Positions 26,707 to 35,915 of a stretch of 64,000 nucleotides of DNA are shown piece after piece. The notes under the pieces were generated by a model, which did not search any database, was not told where the DNA came from, and saw only the letters and a list, made by a program, of their open reading frames with translations. Position numbers and translations under genes: made by a program. Origin of the DNA: Microbacterium sp. APC 3901 (GTDB taxonomy: Bacteria > Actinomycetota > Actinomycetes > Actinomycetales > Microbacteriaceae); the NCBI RefSeq assembly GCF_030407765.1, contig NZ_JASDCU010000002.1, positions 248,001 to 312,000 on the forward strand, in the 5' to 3' direction. How positions within the stretch are numbered: position 1 is the first letter of the stretch; each line of letters opens with the position of its first letter.

Positions 26707-27123
26707 TCAGCCGCCGAAGCGCTTGAACGCGTTGGCGACGACGTGCTTCGCAGATGCCGCCGCACGACCGACCACCTCGGCCGCGTGTGCCGCAGAGTCG
26801 GGCAGAGGCTGCCCGGGGTAGGCGATGTCCGGCGCGTCATCGCCGTAGGCATCCATGAGGAACGGGACGAGCCAGTCGTCGACGACCTCCAGCGGCTCGA
26901 CGGCGAGGCTGTAGAAGCGCCGCTGTCCGTCTTCGCGGACACTGACCAGTTCCGCCTCGCGGAGAACCTTCAGATGCTTCGAGACGGTGGGCTGGCTGAT
27001 GCCGAGGTCGGCGACGATATGGCTCACGCTCGTGCCGGCGTCTCCTTCGGCGGTGCGTCGCAGAAGAAGCTGGAGGATGTCGCGCCTCGTACCGTCTGCG
27101 ATCACGTCGAAGATGTCCGTCAT
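26707..27123 (-). CDS. ArsR family winged-helix regulator
   Basis: About 138 residues from ATG 27123 (MTDIFDVIADGTRRDILQLL). The helix-turn-helix is LGISQPTVSKHLKVLREAEL, followed by the beta-wing EDGQRRFYSL. No ArsR-type metal Cys cluster is visible, so it is a PadR/ArsR-type repressor of unknown signal. It is divergent from the ktrB-like gene (103-nt gap), which makes potassium-uptake or self-regulation plausible. The longer frame to 27237 is rejected because it would run into the divergent gene. Confidence 0.88.
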   Translation of the reverse strand: MTDIFDVIADGTRRDILQLLLRRTAEGDAGTSVSHIVADLGISQPTVSKHLKVLREAELVSVREDGQRRFYSLAVEPLEVVDDWLVPFLMDAYGDDAPDIAYPGQPLPDSAAHAAEVVGRAAASAKHVVANAFKRFGG

Positions 27124-27226
27124 GTGATCAGGGTAGTCGTCCCCGGCACGGAGTACCATGACGAAGGCTCGTCGATCGACGTCGAGCAGCCGCGATGCGT
27201 GGCGAGGGAAAGCGAAGGGGGACTCG

Positions 27227-28657
27227 ATGTCGGGCATCGCTTCGGCGTCGTCACCTCGACAGCGTCTTCAGAACATCGCATCATGGGGCAAGCACCTCAT
27301 CACCTCCTCGCCGTCGCGCTTCGCGATCGTCATCTTCGCGTTGCTCATACTCGTGTTCACCGTGCTGCTGTCACTGCCTATCGCTTCGGCGTCGCGCACG
27401 GTCACGCCGCTGGCGGATGCGCTGTTCACCGCCGTGTCTACCATCTGCGTCACGGGCCTCGCCACCGTCGACATGGCGAATCACTGGTCTCCGTTCGGGC
27501 ACGTGCTGATCTTCATCGGCGTGAACATCGGTGGCCTCGGCGTGCTCACGCTCGCCTCGCTGATGGGCCTGGTCATCTCGAAGCGACTCGGTCTGCGTGC
27601 GAAGCTCATGGCCGCCGGCGACACGAACCCGCTGCGCGCGCACGGCGGTGTCGTGAACGAGAGCCAGACCGTTCGACTGGGCGAGGTCGGCCAGCTTCTG
27701 CGCACCGTCGCGGTGTCGGCGCTGATCATCGAGGGCGCTCTCGCGATCCTCCTCTACCCCGCACTGGTCCTGGCCGAGGTCGACCCTATCGCCGCGCTGT
27801 GGGAGGCACCGTACTTCGCCGCGATGGCGTTCACGAACACCGGGTTCGCCCCCAACGACGGCGGCGTGGCCGTCTTCGCCGACGACTATCTCGTGCTGTC
27901 GTTGCTGATGGTGGGCGTCTTCCTCGGGAGCATCGGCTTTCCCGTGATCTACACACTGGCCAAGCATGTCTGGCATGTGAAGAAGTGGTCACTGCACACC
28001 AAGCTCACTCTCGTCACCACTGTTCTCCTGTTCGTGCTCGGCGCGGCCGTCTTCCTGATCCTCGAGTACAACAACCCGAAGACCTTCGGGTCGATGGATG
28101 CCGCAGACACCACGTTCCAGGCGTTCTTCCTCTCGGCGATGACCCGCTCGGGCGGCTTCAACGTGATCGAGATGGACGATCTGAACGGCTCATCCCTGCT
28201 GGCCGCGAGCATGCTGATGTTCGTCGGCGGTGGTTCGGCATCCACCGCCGGAGGAATCAAGGTCACCACTCTCGCAGTGCTCGCCATCGCCGTGTGGTCC
28301 GAAGCCAAGGGCCGCCAGTCGGTCGAGGTCTTCGGCCGCCGCATCCCCAGCGACGTGCAGCGGGTGGCACTCAGCGTCGTCGCGTGGGGTGCCACGATCG
28401 TCGCGCTGTCGACGATCATCATCGCCCAGATCACCAAGGCCGACATCAGTCATGTGCTGTTCGACGTGATCTCCGCGTTCGGCACCGTCGGCCTCTCGAC
28501 CGGCCTCACCGCGGAACTCCCCGATTCCGCCAAGTACGTGCTCGCGACCACCGTCTTCATGGGGCGCGTTGGTACAGTGACTCTCGCCGCGGCAGTCGCC
28601 GCGACATCGCGATCGCAGTATTACTCGCTGCCCGTCGAAAGGCCGATCGTTGGTTGA
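27227..28657 (+). CDS. TrkH/KtrB family potassium uptake channel subunit
   Basis: A 476-residue membrane protein with the four pore-loop repeats of the SKT superfamily: VSTICVTGLATVD, AFTNTGFAPNDGG, SAMTRSGGFNVIEM and AFGTVGLSTGLTA, each with the filter Gly. Length fits KtrB. ATG 27227 has a GGGGGA upstream; the in-frame 27158 start is less likely. It forms the transmembrane part of a Ktr-type system with the overlapping next gene. Confidence 0.93.
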   Translation: MSGIASASSPRQRLQNIASWGKHLITSSPSRFAIVIFALLILVFTVLLSLPIASASRTVTPLADALFTAVSTICVTGLATVDMANHWSPFGHVLIFIGVNIGGLGVLTLASLMGLVISKRLGLRAKLMAAGDTNPLRAHGGVVNESQTVRLGEVGQLLRTVAVSALIIEGALAILLYPALVLAEVDPIAALWEAPYFAAMAFTNTGFAPNDGGVAVFADDYLVLSLLMVGVFLGSIGFPVIYTLAKHVWHVKKWSLHTKLTLVTTVLLFVLGAAVFLILEYNNPKTFGSMDAADTTFQAFFLSAMTRSGGFNVIEMDDLNGSSLLAASMLMFVGGGSASTAGGIKVTTLAVLAIAVWSEAKGRQSVEVFGRRIPSDVQRVALSVVAWGATIVALSTIIIAQITKADISHVLFDVISAFGTVGLSTGLTAELPDSAKYVLATTVFMGRVGTVTLAAAVAATSRSQYYSLPVERPIVG

Positions 28658-29321
28658 AGTACTCCGGAGCGATGCTCCCGTCCTCGTCATCGGCCTCGGC
28701 CGGTTCGGTGCCGCGTGTGCCGGCGAGCTCGATCGCCTCGACCGCGAAGTGCTGGCCATCGACGCGAACCTCGAGCTCGTGCAGAAGTGGTCGGACCGCG
28801 TCACCCACACGGTGCAGTCCGACGCGAAGAACATCGACGCGCTGCGTCAGATCGGCGCTCAGGATTTCCAGGTCGCCGTCGTCGCCGTCGGTTCGTCGAT
28901 CGAAGCGTCCGTGCTGATCACCGCGAACCTCGTCGATCTCAAGGTGCCGCAGATCTGGGCGAAGGCCGTCTCGCAGTCGCACGGCAAGATCCTGGCCCGC
29001 GTGGGCGCCAACCACGTCATCTACCCCGAGCGTGAGGCCGGGGAGCGCGTCGCCCACCTCGTGTCGGGCCGGATGCTCGACTTCATCCGCTTCGACGACG
29101 ACTTCGTCCTCGCGAAGATGTACCCGCCGAAGTTCATCCGCGGCGTCGGCCTGAACGAATCCGGCGTGCGCAGCAAGTACAAGGTCACCGTCGTCGGCGT
29201 GAAGAGCCCCGGCAAGCCGTTCCGCTACGCCGAGGCGAACACGATCGTCACGAACCACGACCTCATCATCGTCTCGGGCACCAACAGCGACATCGAGCGA
29301 TTCGCCGCGCTCGACCGCTGA
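28650..29321 (+). CDS. TrkA/KtrA family potassium channel regulator (RCK)
   Basis: A 223-residue protein from TTG 28650, overlapping the channel stop by 8 nt. It has an RCK_N Rossmann motif VLVIGLGRFGAACAGEL, conserved ITANLVDLKVPQIWAKA, and an RCK_C domain at the C-terminus. The single RCK pair and length fit KtrA. It gates the KtrB-like subunit by nucleotide binding. Confidence 0.93.
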   Translation: MVEVLRSDAPVLVIGLGRFGAACAGELDRLDREVLAIDANLELVQKWSDRVTHTVQSDAKNIDALRQIGAQDFQVAVVAVGSSIEASVLITANLVDLKVPQIWAKAVSQSHGKILARVGANHVIYPEREAGERVAHLVSGRMLDFIRFDDDFVLAKMYPPKFIRGVGLNESGVRSKYKVTVVGVKSPGKPFRYAEANTIVTNHDLIIVSGTNSDIERFAALDR

Positions 29322-29342
29322 GCGACCGACCCGGCCTCGAGG

Positions 29343-29630
29343 TCAGGCGTCGATGTCGAGCGTGATCTCGACGACGTCGTCGATGCCGACACCCTCGCGA
29401 TCCTGCAGCGCCTTCTTGATCGGCACGATGTAGCCGCCGTCTTTCGGCCACAGTGCCGTGGTCACGGTCGTGCGCCCGATCGTCACGGATGCGGGGATCA
29501 TCCCCCATCCGTAGGTCACGACGCTCGCGATCTCGCCGATCATCTCGCTCTCGGCGGGCGGCACGGTCACGAAATGGAACGGCGCAGGTCCGCGCCAGAA
29601 CCAGATCTCCCCCGTGAACCGCAGCTGCAT
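29343..29630 (-). CDS. DUF1905 domain protein
   Basis: A 95-residue single DUF1905 domain: MQLRFTGEIWFWRGPAPFHF start, YGWGMIPASVTIGRTTV and a final KKALQDREGVGIDDVVEI segment. The function of the family is unknown. ATG 29630 lies 1 nt after the proC stop, with GGAGG inside the proC end, so the two are coupled. Confidence 0.85.
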   Translation of the reverse strand: MQLRFTGEIWFWRGPAPFHFVTVPPAESEMIGEIASVVTYGWGMIPASVTIGRTTVTTALWPKDGGYIVPIKKALQDREGVGIDDVVEITLDIDA

Positions 29631-29631
29631 G

Positions 29632-30471
29632 TCAGCCTCCGGCAGCCAGCTCTTTCGCCCGGGCCAGCGCCGCATCCGCTGCGTCCGCGAACGTCCGGTC
29701 GAGGTGAGCGTCCTGCAGCACTGCGACGGCGCGCTCCGTGGTGCCCTTCGGACTCGTGACTCGACGACGAAGCTCGGACGGCTCCTCCCCCGACGCGTCG
29801 AGCAGCGCGGTCGCGCCGATGAACGTCTGCTCGACCATCACTCGTGCATCGCTCTTGCTGAAGCCCATGCCGATGGCGGCCTTCGTGAGCTCCTCGATGA
29901 GCAGATAGACGTAGGCGGGGCCCGATCCCGAGATCGTCGACAGCGCGTCGATCTGCGACTCCGGAACCTCGACGACTGCACCCACGGTCGCGAAGAGACG
30001 GTGCACGAGAGCGAGGTCGTCGGCGGATGCGGCCGCCCCCGCCGCGAGGCCCGTGACGCCCTTGCCGACGGTCGACGGGGTGTTCGGCATCGATCGGATC
30101 ACACGGACGTCGGCGCCGAGGTTGTCGGCGAAGGTCTGCAGCGTGACCCCGGCCGCGAGACTCACCACGATCGCGTCGGCGGCGAGTGCGGGAGCGATCT
30201 CGCGCAGCAGGTCGGGGACCATCGCCGGCTTCACGCCCACCAGGACGATCCGAGCAGACTGAGTCGCCTGCGCGTTGCCGTCGGGCGCCTCGGAGAGCGC
30301 GATACTCGTGACGCCGTCGAGGTCGGCGAGGGCCGCCGCCTTCTCGGATGAGCGGTTCGTCGCGGTGATGCCTCCGTCGACGAGGATCCCGGATGCGACC
30401 ACACCGCGGAGGATCGCGCCGCCCATCGAACCGGCACCGAGGAACGCGAGAGCGGGAAGAGAGTCAGCCAT
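29632..30471 (-). CDS. proC: Pyrroline-5-carboxylate reductase
   Basis: A 279-residue enzyme catalysing the last step of proline synthesis (P5C + NAD(P)H to proline). N-terminal FLGAGSMGGAI dinucleotide site, the VKPAMVPDLL segment, and the C-terminal ISGSGPAYVYLLIEELTKA signature are all present. Its position near bS22 and the BldC-like gene is conserved in actinobacteria, though here the Ktr genes and ArsR lie between. Confidence 0.96.
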   Translation of the reverse strand: MADSLPALAFLGAGSMGGAILRGVVASGILVDGGITATNRSSEKAAALADLDGVTSIALSEAPDGNAQATQSARIVLVGVKPAMVPDLLREIAPALAADAIVVSLAAGVTLQTFADNLGADVRVIRSMPNTPSTVGKGVTGLAAGAAASADDLALVHRLFATVGAVVEVPESQIDALSTISGSGPAYVYLLIEELTKAAIGMGFSKSDARVMVEQTFIGATALLDASGEEPSELRRRVTSPKGTTERAVAVLQDAHLDRTFADAADAALARAKELAAGG

Positions 30472-30530
30472 GTCGTCATCCTACGGCGGGCATACCGGCG
30501 TCAGCGAAGAGGCGGATCTAGACTCGACGC

Positions 30531-31502
30531 ATGAGTGCATCCGGCGGCGGCAAGGCCATTCTCGCGGCGTTCCTGGCGAACCTCGGCATCGCCCTGGCGA
30601 AGTTCCTCGCGTGGGCGCTCTCGGGGTCGGCATCGATGCTCGCCGAGGCGATCCACTCGGTCGCCGACTCGGGCAACCAGCTGCTGCTCATGGTGGGTGG
30701 GCGCAAGGCGAAGCGCGGGGCCGACCGAGCTCACCCGTTCGGCTACGGCCGGGAACGCTACGTCTACGCGTTCGTCGTGTCGATCATCCTGTTCTCGGTC
30801 GGTGGCCTGTTCGCGATCTACGAGGCGATCGACAAGCTCACCCATCCCCATGAGCTCGACAAGACCTGGTGGTGGTTGCCGCTCGTCGTGCTCGTCGTCG
30901 CGATCGGCCTCGAGTCGTTCTCGCTGCGCACGGCCGTCAAGGAGAGCAATCTCGTACGCGACACGGGCCAGTCGTGGGTGTCGTTCGTCCGCCGCGCGAA
31001 GGCACCCGAGCTGCCCGTCGTGCTGCTCGAGGATGTCGGAGCGCTGACCGGTCTCACCTTCGCGCTGCTCGGCGTCGGCCTGACCGTGATCACCGGCAAC
31101 CCGCTGTTCGACGCACTCGGCACCCTGATGATCGGCATCCTGCTCGTGATCATCGCGATCGTGCTCGGAGTCGAGACCAAGAGCCTGCTCGTGGGCGAGG
31201 GGGCCACCCAGGCGGATCACGATCGCATCGTCGACGCGATCAACGCGGGCGACGAGATCGAGAAGATCATCCACATGAAGACGCTCTACCTCGGACCCGA
31301 CGAGCTGATGGTGGCCGCGAAGATCGCGCTCAACGCCGACAAGCCCCTGCGCGAGGCCGCCGTCGACATCGACGCGATCGAGGCTCGCATCCGCGAGGCC
31401 GTGCCGGCAGCTCGCGTCGTCTACATCGAGCCCGACGTGTACCGGCCGTCGCTCGATCCGGAGCCGTCGACCGACGTGTTCGTGCTCAAGTCCTCGGACT
31501 GA
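30531..31502 (+). CDS. Cation diffusion facilitator (CDF) family transporter
   Basis: A 323-residue cation/proton antiporter. Early segments carry SMLAEAIHSVADSGNQLLL (the H/D-x-x-x-D metal site of helix II) and the HPFGYGRERYVYAF motif. A second site lies in LLEDVGALTG (helix V), and the C-terminal cytoplasmic domain starts near residue 225 (LVGEGATQADHDRIVD). It belongs to the ZitB/FieF-like group; Zn2+, Fe2+ or Mn2+ are possible cargos. Confidence 0.9.
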   Translation: MSASGGGKAILAAFLANLGIALAKFLAWALSGSASMLAEAIHSVADSGNQLLLMVGGRKAKRGADRAHPFGYGRERYVYAFVVSIILFSVGGLFAIYEAIDKLTHPHELDKTWWWLPLVVLVVAIGLESFSLRTAVKESNLVRDTGQSWVSFVRRAKAPELPVVLLEDVGALTGLTFALLGVGLTVITGNPLFDALGTLMIGILLVIIAIVLGVETKSLLVGEGATQADHDRIVDAINAGDEIEKIIHMKTLYLGPDELMVAAKIALNADKPLREAAVDIDAIEARIREAVPAARVVYIEPDVYRPSLDPEPSTDVFVLKSSD

Positions 31503-31523
31503 CTCGCACCACGGCGGCGACCG

Positions 31524-31979
31524 TCAGCGTCGCTGCTCGAAGAAGTCCCGCAGCAGAGCAGCGGCATCGTCGGCTCCGACCCCGCCGATGACCTCGGCCC
31601 GATAGGGCAGCCGGCGGTCGCGCAGCACGTCGTACATCGACCCGGCGGCCCCGGCCTTGTCATCCCAGGCACCGAACACGACTCGGCCGATTCGCGCCTG
31701 CAGGATCGCACCGGCGCACATGAGGCAGGGCTCGAGCGTGACGACGAGGGTATGGCCCTCGAGGTTCCATGAGCCGACGGATGCCGCGGCGGCACGCAGC
31801 GCCTCCACCTCGGCGTGACCGGTCGGATCGCCGGTCGCCTCGCGGTTGTTGCGACCCTCCGCGATGATCCGGTCCTCGGCGTCGAGCACCACCGCGCCGA
31901 CGGGTATCTCCGACGCTGCCGCCGCGTCGGCCGCGAGCTCGAGCGCGCGACGCATCGCGATGATGTCGGCGGCGGTCAT
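31524..31979 (-). CDS. tadA: tRNA adenosine(34) deaminase / nucleoside deaminase
   Basis: A 151-residue zinc deaminase: H55-A-E57 (zinc ligand and proton shuttle) and P-C85-L-M-C88 (zinc ligands). It matches TadA, which makes inosine at the wobble position of tRNA-Arg(ACG); some family members act on free bases. Divergent from upp, as in many actinobacteria. Confidence 0.9.
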   Translation of the reverse strand: MTAADIIAMRRALELAADAAAASEIPVGAVVLDAEDRIIAEGRNNREATGDPTGHAEVEALRAAAASVGSWNLEGHTLVVTLEPCLMCAGAILQARIGRVVFGAWDDKAGAAGSMYDVLRDRRLPYRAEVIGGVGADDAAALLRDFFEQRR

Positions 31980-32061
31980 GGGTCGAGCCTACGACAGCCG
32001 CAGAAGCCGGACGCCCGCATCCGATGTCGTGCGCGGGCGTCCGGCGCATTAGCCTGTAAGC

Positions 32062-32694
32062 ATGCGTGTCCACGTCGCCGACCACCCTCTCGTCACTCAC
32101 AAGCTCTCGGTGCTGCGCGACCATCGCACACCGTCGCCGGTCTTCCGCCAGCTGACCGAAGAGCTCGTGACGCTGCTCGCGTACGAGGCGACCCGCAACG
32201 TGAAGGTCAGTCCGGTCGAGATCACCACTCCGGTGACCACGACGATGGGCGTCAAGATCTCCGAGCCGCGTCCGATCGTCGTCCCGATCCTGCGAGCAGG
32301 TCTCGGGATGCTCGAAGGCCTCGTCAAGCTGCTGCCGACCGCCGAGGTCGGGTTCCTCGGGATGGTCCGCGACGAAGAGACGTTCGAGCCGACCACCTAC
32401 GCCGAGCGTCTTCCCGACGACCTCAGCGACCGTCAGTGCTTCGCCATCGACCCGATGCTCGCAACCGGTGGCTCGCTGGCTGCGGCGATCCAGTTCCTCT
32501 TCGACCGCGGGGCCAAGGACGTCACGGCGATCTGCCTGCTGGGCACGCCGGAGGGTCTCGCCGCGATCGAGGCGCTCGTCGGCGACCGCGATGTGACCAT
32601 CGTTCTCGGCGCGCTCGACGAGCGTCTGAATGAGAAGGGCTACATCGTTCCCGGGCTCGGCGACGCAGGAGACCGCCTCTACGGCACCGTCTGA
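32062..32694 (+). CDS. upp: Uracil phosphoribosyltransferase
   Basis: A 210-residue enzyme converting uracil and PRPP to UMP. It shows [13 protein letters not shown] and the PRPP-binding loop [19 protein letters not shown], and ends with the uracil-binding [16 protein letters not shown]. Its last 16 nt overlap the convergent LysR gene. Confidence 0.97.
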   Translation: MRVHVADHPLVTHKLSVLRDHRTPSPVFRQLTEELVTLLAYEATRNVKVSPVEITTPVTTTMGVKISEPRPIVVPILRAGLGMLEGLVKLLPTAEVGFLGMVRDEETFEPTTYAERLPDDLSDRQCFAIDPMLATGGSLAAAIQFLFDRGAKDVTAICLLGTPEGLAAIEALVGDRDVTIVLGALDERLNEKGYIVPGLGDAGDRLYGTV

Positions 32695-33653
32695 GGCGTC
32701 GTCGGCTCGCCGTCGTCGAGCAGCGCCACGCCGAAGCCCGCCACGACGTCTCGCACCTCCATGAGATATCGCTTCGCCTGCTCGGTGAGGGGGATCGCCG
32801 TGCGCCCGACCCATCCGATCTCGATGTGATCGTCGACGTCGAGCGGCACAGCGACGATCTCGGGGTCCAGGTCGTCGCTGATGATGCCCGTGGAGATCGT
32901 GTAGCCATCGAGCCCGATCATGAGGTTGAAGATCGTCGCTCGGTCCGAGACCCTGATCTCCCGCGCGCTCGAGAGGGTCGAGAGGATCTCCTCGGCGAAG
33001 TAGAACGAGTTGTTCGCCCCCTGGTCGAAGGTGAGTCGCGGCAGACCCACGAGATCGTCGAGCGTCGCGCGCTCTCGAGAGGCGAGCGCGTTCCGTCGCG
33101 AGACGAAGATGTGCGGTTCGGCGACGAAGAGCGGATGGAACGCGAGACCCGAGTCTCGCAACAGCTTGTCGATCACGTTCCGGTTGAAGTCGTTGCGGAA
33201 GAGGATGCCGAGTTCGCTGCGCAGCGTGCGCACGTCCTCGATGATGTCCCACGTGCGAGTCTCCCGGAGTGAGAATTCGTACTCGGCCGCGCTCGTGCCC
33301 TTGACCATCCGCACGAACGCGTCGACGGCGAAGGAATAGTGCTGCGTCGACACCCCGAGGAGGCGGCGCGACGGCGGCCGACCCAGGTAGCGCTGCTCGA
33401 GCAGTTCGGCCTGCTCGACGATCTGTCGCGCGTACCCGAGGAACTCGGTGCCGTCGGTGGTGAGCGTGATTCCTCGAGCCGAGCGGGTCAGGAGCGCACG
33501 GCCCACCCTGTTCTCAAGGTCTTTCATCGCCGCGGACATGGTGGGCTGAGCGACATAGAGCGTGTCGGCCGCGGCGGTGATGGAACCTTCCGCGGCGACC
33601 TCGATGAAGTACTGGAGCTGTTGCAGCGTGATTCCGCTCGATCGCCTGGGCAT
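32679..33653 (-). CDS. LysR family regulator, probably of mesXD
   Basis: A 324-residue LysR protein: helix-turn-helix at residues ~10-65 ([37 protein letters not shown]), then the periplasmic-binding-like effector domain. It is divergent from mesX with a 122-nt gap holding a CTAT-N8-ATAG dyad. A role in controlling methionine synthesis is inferred from position. Confidence 0.85.
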   Translation of the reverse strand: MPRRSSGITLQQLQYFIEVAAEGSITAAADTLYVAQPTMSAAMKDLENRVGRALLTRSARGITLTTDGTEFLGYARQIVEQAELLEQRYLGRPPSRRLLGVSTQHYSFAVDAFVRMVKGTSAAEYEFSLRETRTWDIIEDVRTLRSELGILFRNDFNRNVIDKLLRDSGLAFHPLFVAEPHIFVSRRNALASRERATLDDLVGLPRLTFDQGANNSFYFAEEILSTLSSAREIRVSDRATIFNLMIGLDGYTISTGIISDDLDPEIVAVPLDVDDHIEIGWVGRTAIPLTEQAKRYLMEVRDVVAGFGVALLDDGEPTTPQTVP

Positions 33654-33662
33654 AGGAGAAGG

Positions 33663-33678
33663 CTATATCACCGCATAG
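33663..33678. promoter_or_regulatory. LysR-type dyad between lysR and mesX
   Basis: CTATATCACCGCATAG, a CTAT-N8-ATAG dyad fitting the T-N11-A rule for LysR sites, 10 nt from the lysR start and about 98 nt before mesX. A second GCATAG copy overlaps the lysR start region. Confidence 0.45.
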
Positions 33679-33775
33679 TGGAGCCGAATTACCCGATGAC
33701 CTCGTTGCGGACGCACCATGAGAGCACAGCTTTCGCGAGGCCGAGCCGGCCTCCCACCTCCCGGATTGGCCCCTC

Positions 33776-34765
33776 ATGGCGAACGAGATCACGTTCAGCA
33801 TCACCACCACGCGCTTCGACGAGGACTACGCCCCGTCGGACAGTTCGCGGATCACCACCAACTTCGCCAACCTCGCACGCGGCGAGCGGCGCCAGCAGAA
33901 CCTCCGCAATGCCCTCTCGATGATCGACCGTCGGTTCAACGATCTCGCACGCGGCGACAGCCCTGACGGCGACCGCTACTCGGTCGAGCTCGACATCGTC
34001 TCCGTGCAGCTGCGATTCGCCGACGGCGAAGATCGGGAGTTCCCGGTACTCGAAGTGCTCGACATCCACATCGTCGACCGACTGACCGGAGAGCGCCACA
34101 ACGGGATCGTGGGGAACAACTTCTCCTCCTACCTTCGCGACTACGACTTCAGCGTCGTCCTGCCGGCGGCGAACGCGGCGGGGACCGGATTCACGACTCC
34201 CGACGACTTCGGCGTGCTGCACGGCAAGCTCTTCCAGCACTTCCTCGAATCCGACGCGTATCAGGAGCGCTTCCCGACGGCACCGGTCATCTGCATCAGC
34301 GTCTCGACCAGCAGGACCTATCGACGCAACGGCAATCACCACCCCGTACTCGGCGCCGAGTACGTCCAGGACTCGTTCTCGCTCACCGACGAATACTTCG
34401 GGAAGATGGGCCTGCAGGTGCGGTACTTCATGCCGCGCGGCAGCGTCGCTCCGCTCGCCTTCTATTTCCGTGGCGATCTTCTGAGCGACTACTCCGACCT
34501 GCAGCTCATCGGCACGATCAGCACGATGGAGACGTTCCAGAAGATCTATCGGCCGGAGATCTACAACGCGAACGCCCCCGCAGAGAGCGTGTACCGTCCG
34601 AGCCTGGCGCATGAGGACTTCCAGCAGACGGAGATCACCTACGACCGCGAAGAGCGCAGCCAGCTCGCAGTCGTGCAAGGACGCTACGCGGATGAGCACT
34701 TCGTGACGCCCCACCGGCGCGTGCTGGATCAGTGGGCCGCCGCCTACCCGGCTCCCGTCCGATGA
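33776..34765 (+). CDS. mesX: MesX (DUF1852), partner of folate-independent methionine synthase
   Basis: A 329-residue DUF1852 protein (ITFSITTTRFDEDY start; NNFSSYLRDYDFSVVLP; HHPVLGAEY). DUF1852 is the family named MesX, required for activity of the core-MetE protein MesD in aerobic bacteria. The biochemical role is not settled but methyl supply in an O2-dependent way has been proposed. The ribosome-binding site before ATG 33776 is weak. It overlaps mesD by 4 nt (ATGA). Confidence 0.88.
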   Translation: MANEITFSITTTRFDEDYAPSDSSRITTNFANLARGERRQQNLRNALSMIDRRFNDLARGDSPDGDRYSVELDIVSVQLRFADGEDREFPVLEVLDIHIVDRLTGERHNGIVGNNFSSYLRDYDFSVVLPAANAAGTGFTTPDDFGVLHGKLFQHFLESDAYQERFPTAPVICISVSTSRTYRRNGNHHPVLGAEYVQDSFSLTDEYFGKMGLQVRYFMPRGSVAPLAFYFRGDLLSDYSDLQLIGTISTMETFQKIYRPEIYNANAPAESVYRPSLAHEDFQQTEITYDREERSQLAVVQGRYADEHFVTPHRRVLDQWAAAYPAPVR

Positions 34766-35823
34766 CCGGCACCGGTTCGACGACCGTGAGACCTCTTCTC
34801 CCCACCTCGATCGTCGGAAGCCTGCCCAAGCCGGCATGGCTCGCGAGGCCCGAGGTGCTCTGGTCGCCCTGGGAGCTCGAGGGCGATGCGCTCCGAGAGG
34901 GCACGCGCGATGCGCTGCGCGCCGCGGTGCACGAGCAGCATCGACGTGGCATCGATATCGTCAGCGACGGCGAGCAGACCCGTCAGCACTTCGTCACCAC
35001 GTTCATCGAGCACCTCGACGGCGTCGATTTCGAGAAGCGCGAGACGGTCCGCATCCGCGACCGCTATGACGCGAGCGTGCCCTCTGTGGTGGGTGCTGTG
35101 AGCCGCCGCAAGCCCGTGTTCGTGGAGGACGCCGCTTTCCTGCGCCGGCAGACGGATCAGCCGATCAAATGGGCGCTTCCGGGCCCGATGACGATGATCG
35201 ACACCCTGGCCGACCGCCACTATCGCAGCCGCGAGAAGCTGGCATGGGAGTTCGCGACGATCCTCAATCAGGAGGCGAGAGAGCTCGAGGCCGCGGGAGT
35301 CGACATCATCCAGTTCGACGAGCCTGCGTTCAACGTGTTCTTCGACGAGATGAAGGACTGGGGCGTCGCCGCACTGGAGCGTGCCGTCGAGGGGCTGAAC
35401 GTCGAGACGGCTGTGCACATCTGCTACGGCTACGGGATCAAGGCCAACAACGAGTGGAAGGCGACCCTCGGGGCGGAGTGGAGGCAGTACGAGGAGTCGT
35501 TCCCGCTGCTCCAGCGGTCTTCCTTCGACATCATCTCCCTCGAGAGCCACCACTCGCACGTGCCGATGGACCTCATCGAGCTCATCCGCGGCAAGAAGGT
35601 CATGCTCGGGGCGATCGATGTGGCGAGCGAGAAGATCGAGAGCGCAGAAGAAGTCGCCGACACGCTGCGCCGCGCGCTCGAATTCGTCGACGCAGACCTG
35701 CTCATCCCCAGCTCGAACTGCGGCATGGCACCCCTGCCGAGGCGCGTCGCACTCGACAAGCTGAGCGCGCTGGCGGCAGGCGCACGAGTGCTGCGTGAGG
35801 AACTCGGCGACAGCGTGGTCTGA
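34762..35823 (+). CDS. mesD: Core-MetE methionine synthase MesD (folate-independent)
   Basis: A 353-residue protein equivalent to only the C-terminal catalytic half of MetE (full MetE is ~750 residues). The start is PTSIVGSLPKP; the zinc-site segments are VHICYGYG (His/Cys) and SSNCGMAPLPR (second Cys); a Glu lies in SLESHHSH and IQFDEPAFN is present. It lacks the N-terminal folate-binding domain, and translational coupling to mesX assigns it to the MesD family. It methylates homocysteine to methionine with a non-folate donor. Confidence 0.88.
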   Translation: MTGTGSTTVRPLLPTSIVGSLPKPAWLARPEVLWSPWELEGDALREGTRDALRAAVHEQHRRGIDIVSDGEQTRQHFVTTFIEHLDGVDFEKRETVRIRDRYDASVPSVVGAVSRRKPVFVEDAAFLRRQTDQPIKWALPGPMTMIDTLADRHYRSREKLAWEFATILNQEARELEAAGVDIIQFDEPAFNVFFDEMKDWGVAALERAVEGLNVETAVHICYGYGIKANNEWKATLGAEWRQYEESFPLLQRSSFDIISLESHHSHVPMDLIELIRGKKVMLGAIDVASEKIESAEEVADTLRRALEFVDADLLIPSSNCGMAPLPRRVALDKLSALAAGARVLREELGDSVV

Positions 35824-35915
35824 TCACCGCATCTCCCCGGGCGAAGCGGACTCTGCGCACCGGTGCAGCACAGTCGGCGGGGTATTCGCTGTCGCCGATG
35901 ATTCCGATGGCATAC

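Noticed and set aside
26319..26942. 207-codon minus-strand ORF spanning the intergenic gap
   Set aside because: Overlaps both the ArsR and BldC-like genes out of frame, Ser/Arg/Thr-rich composition, no start signal.
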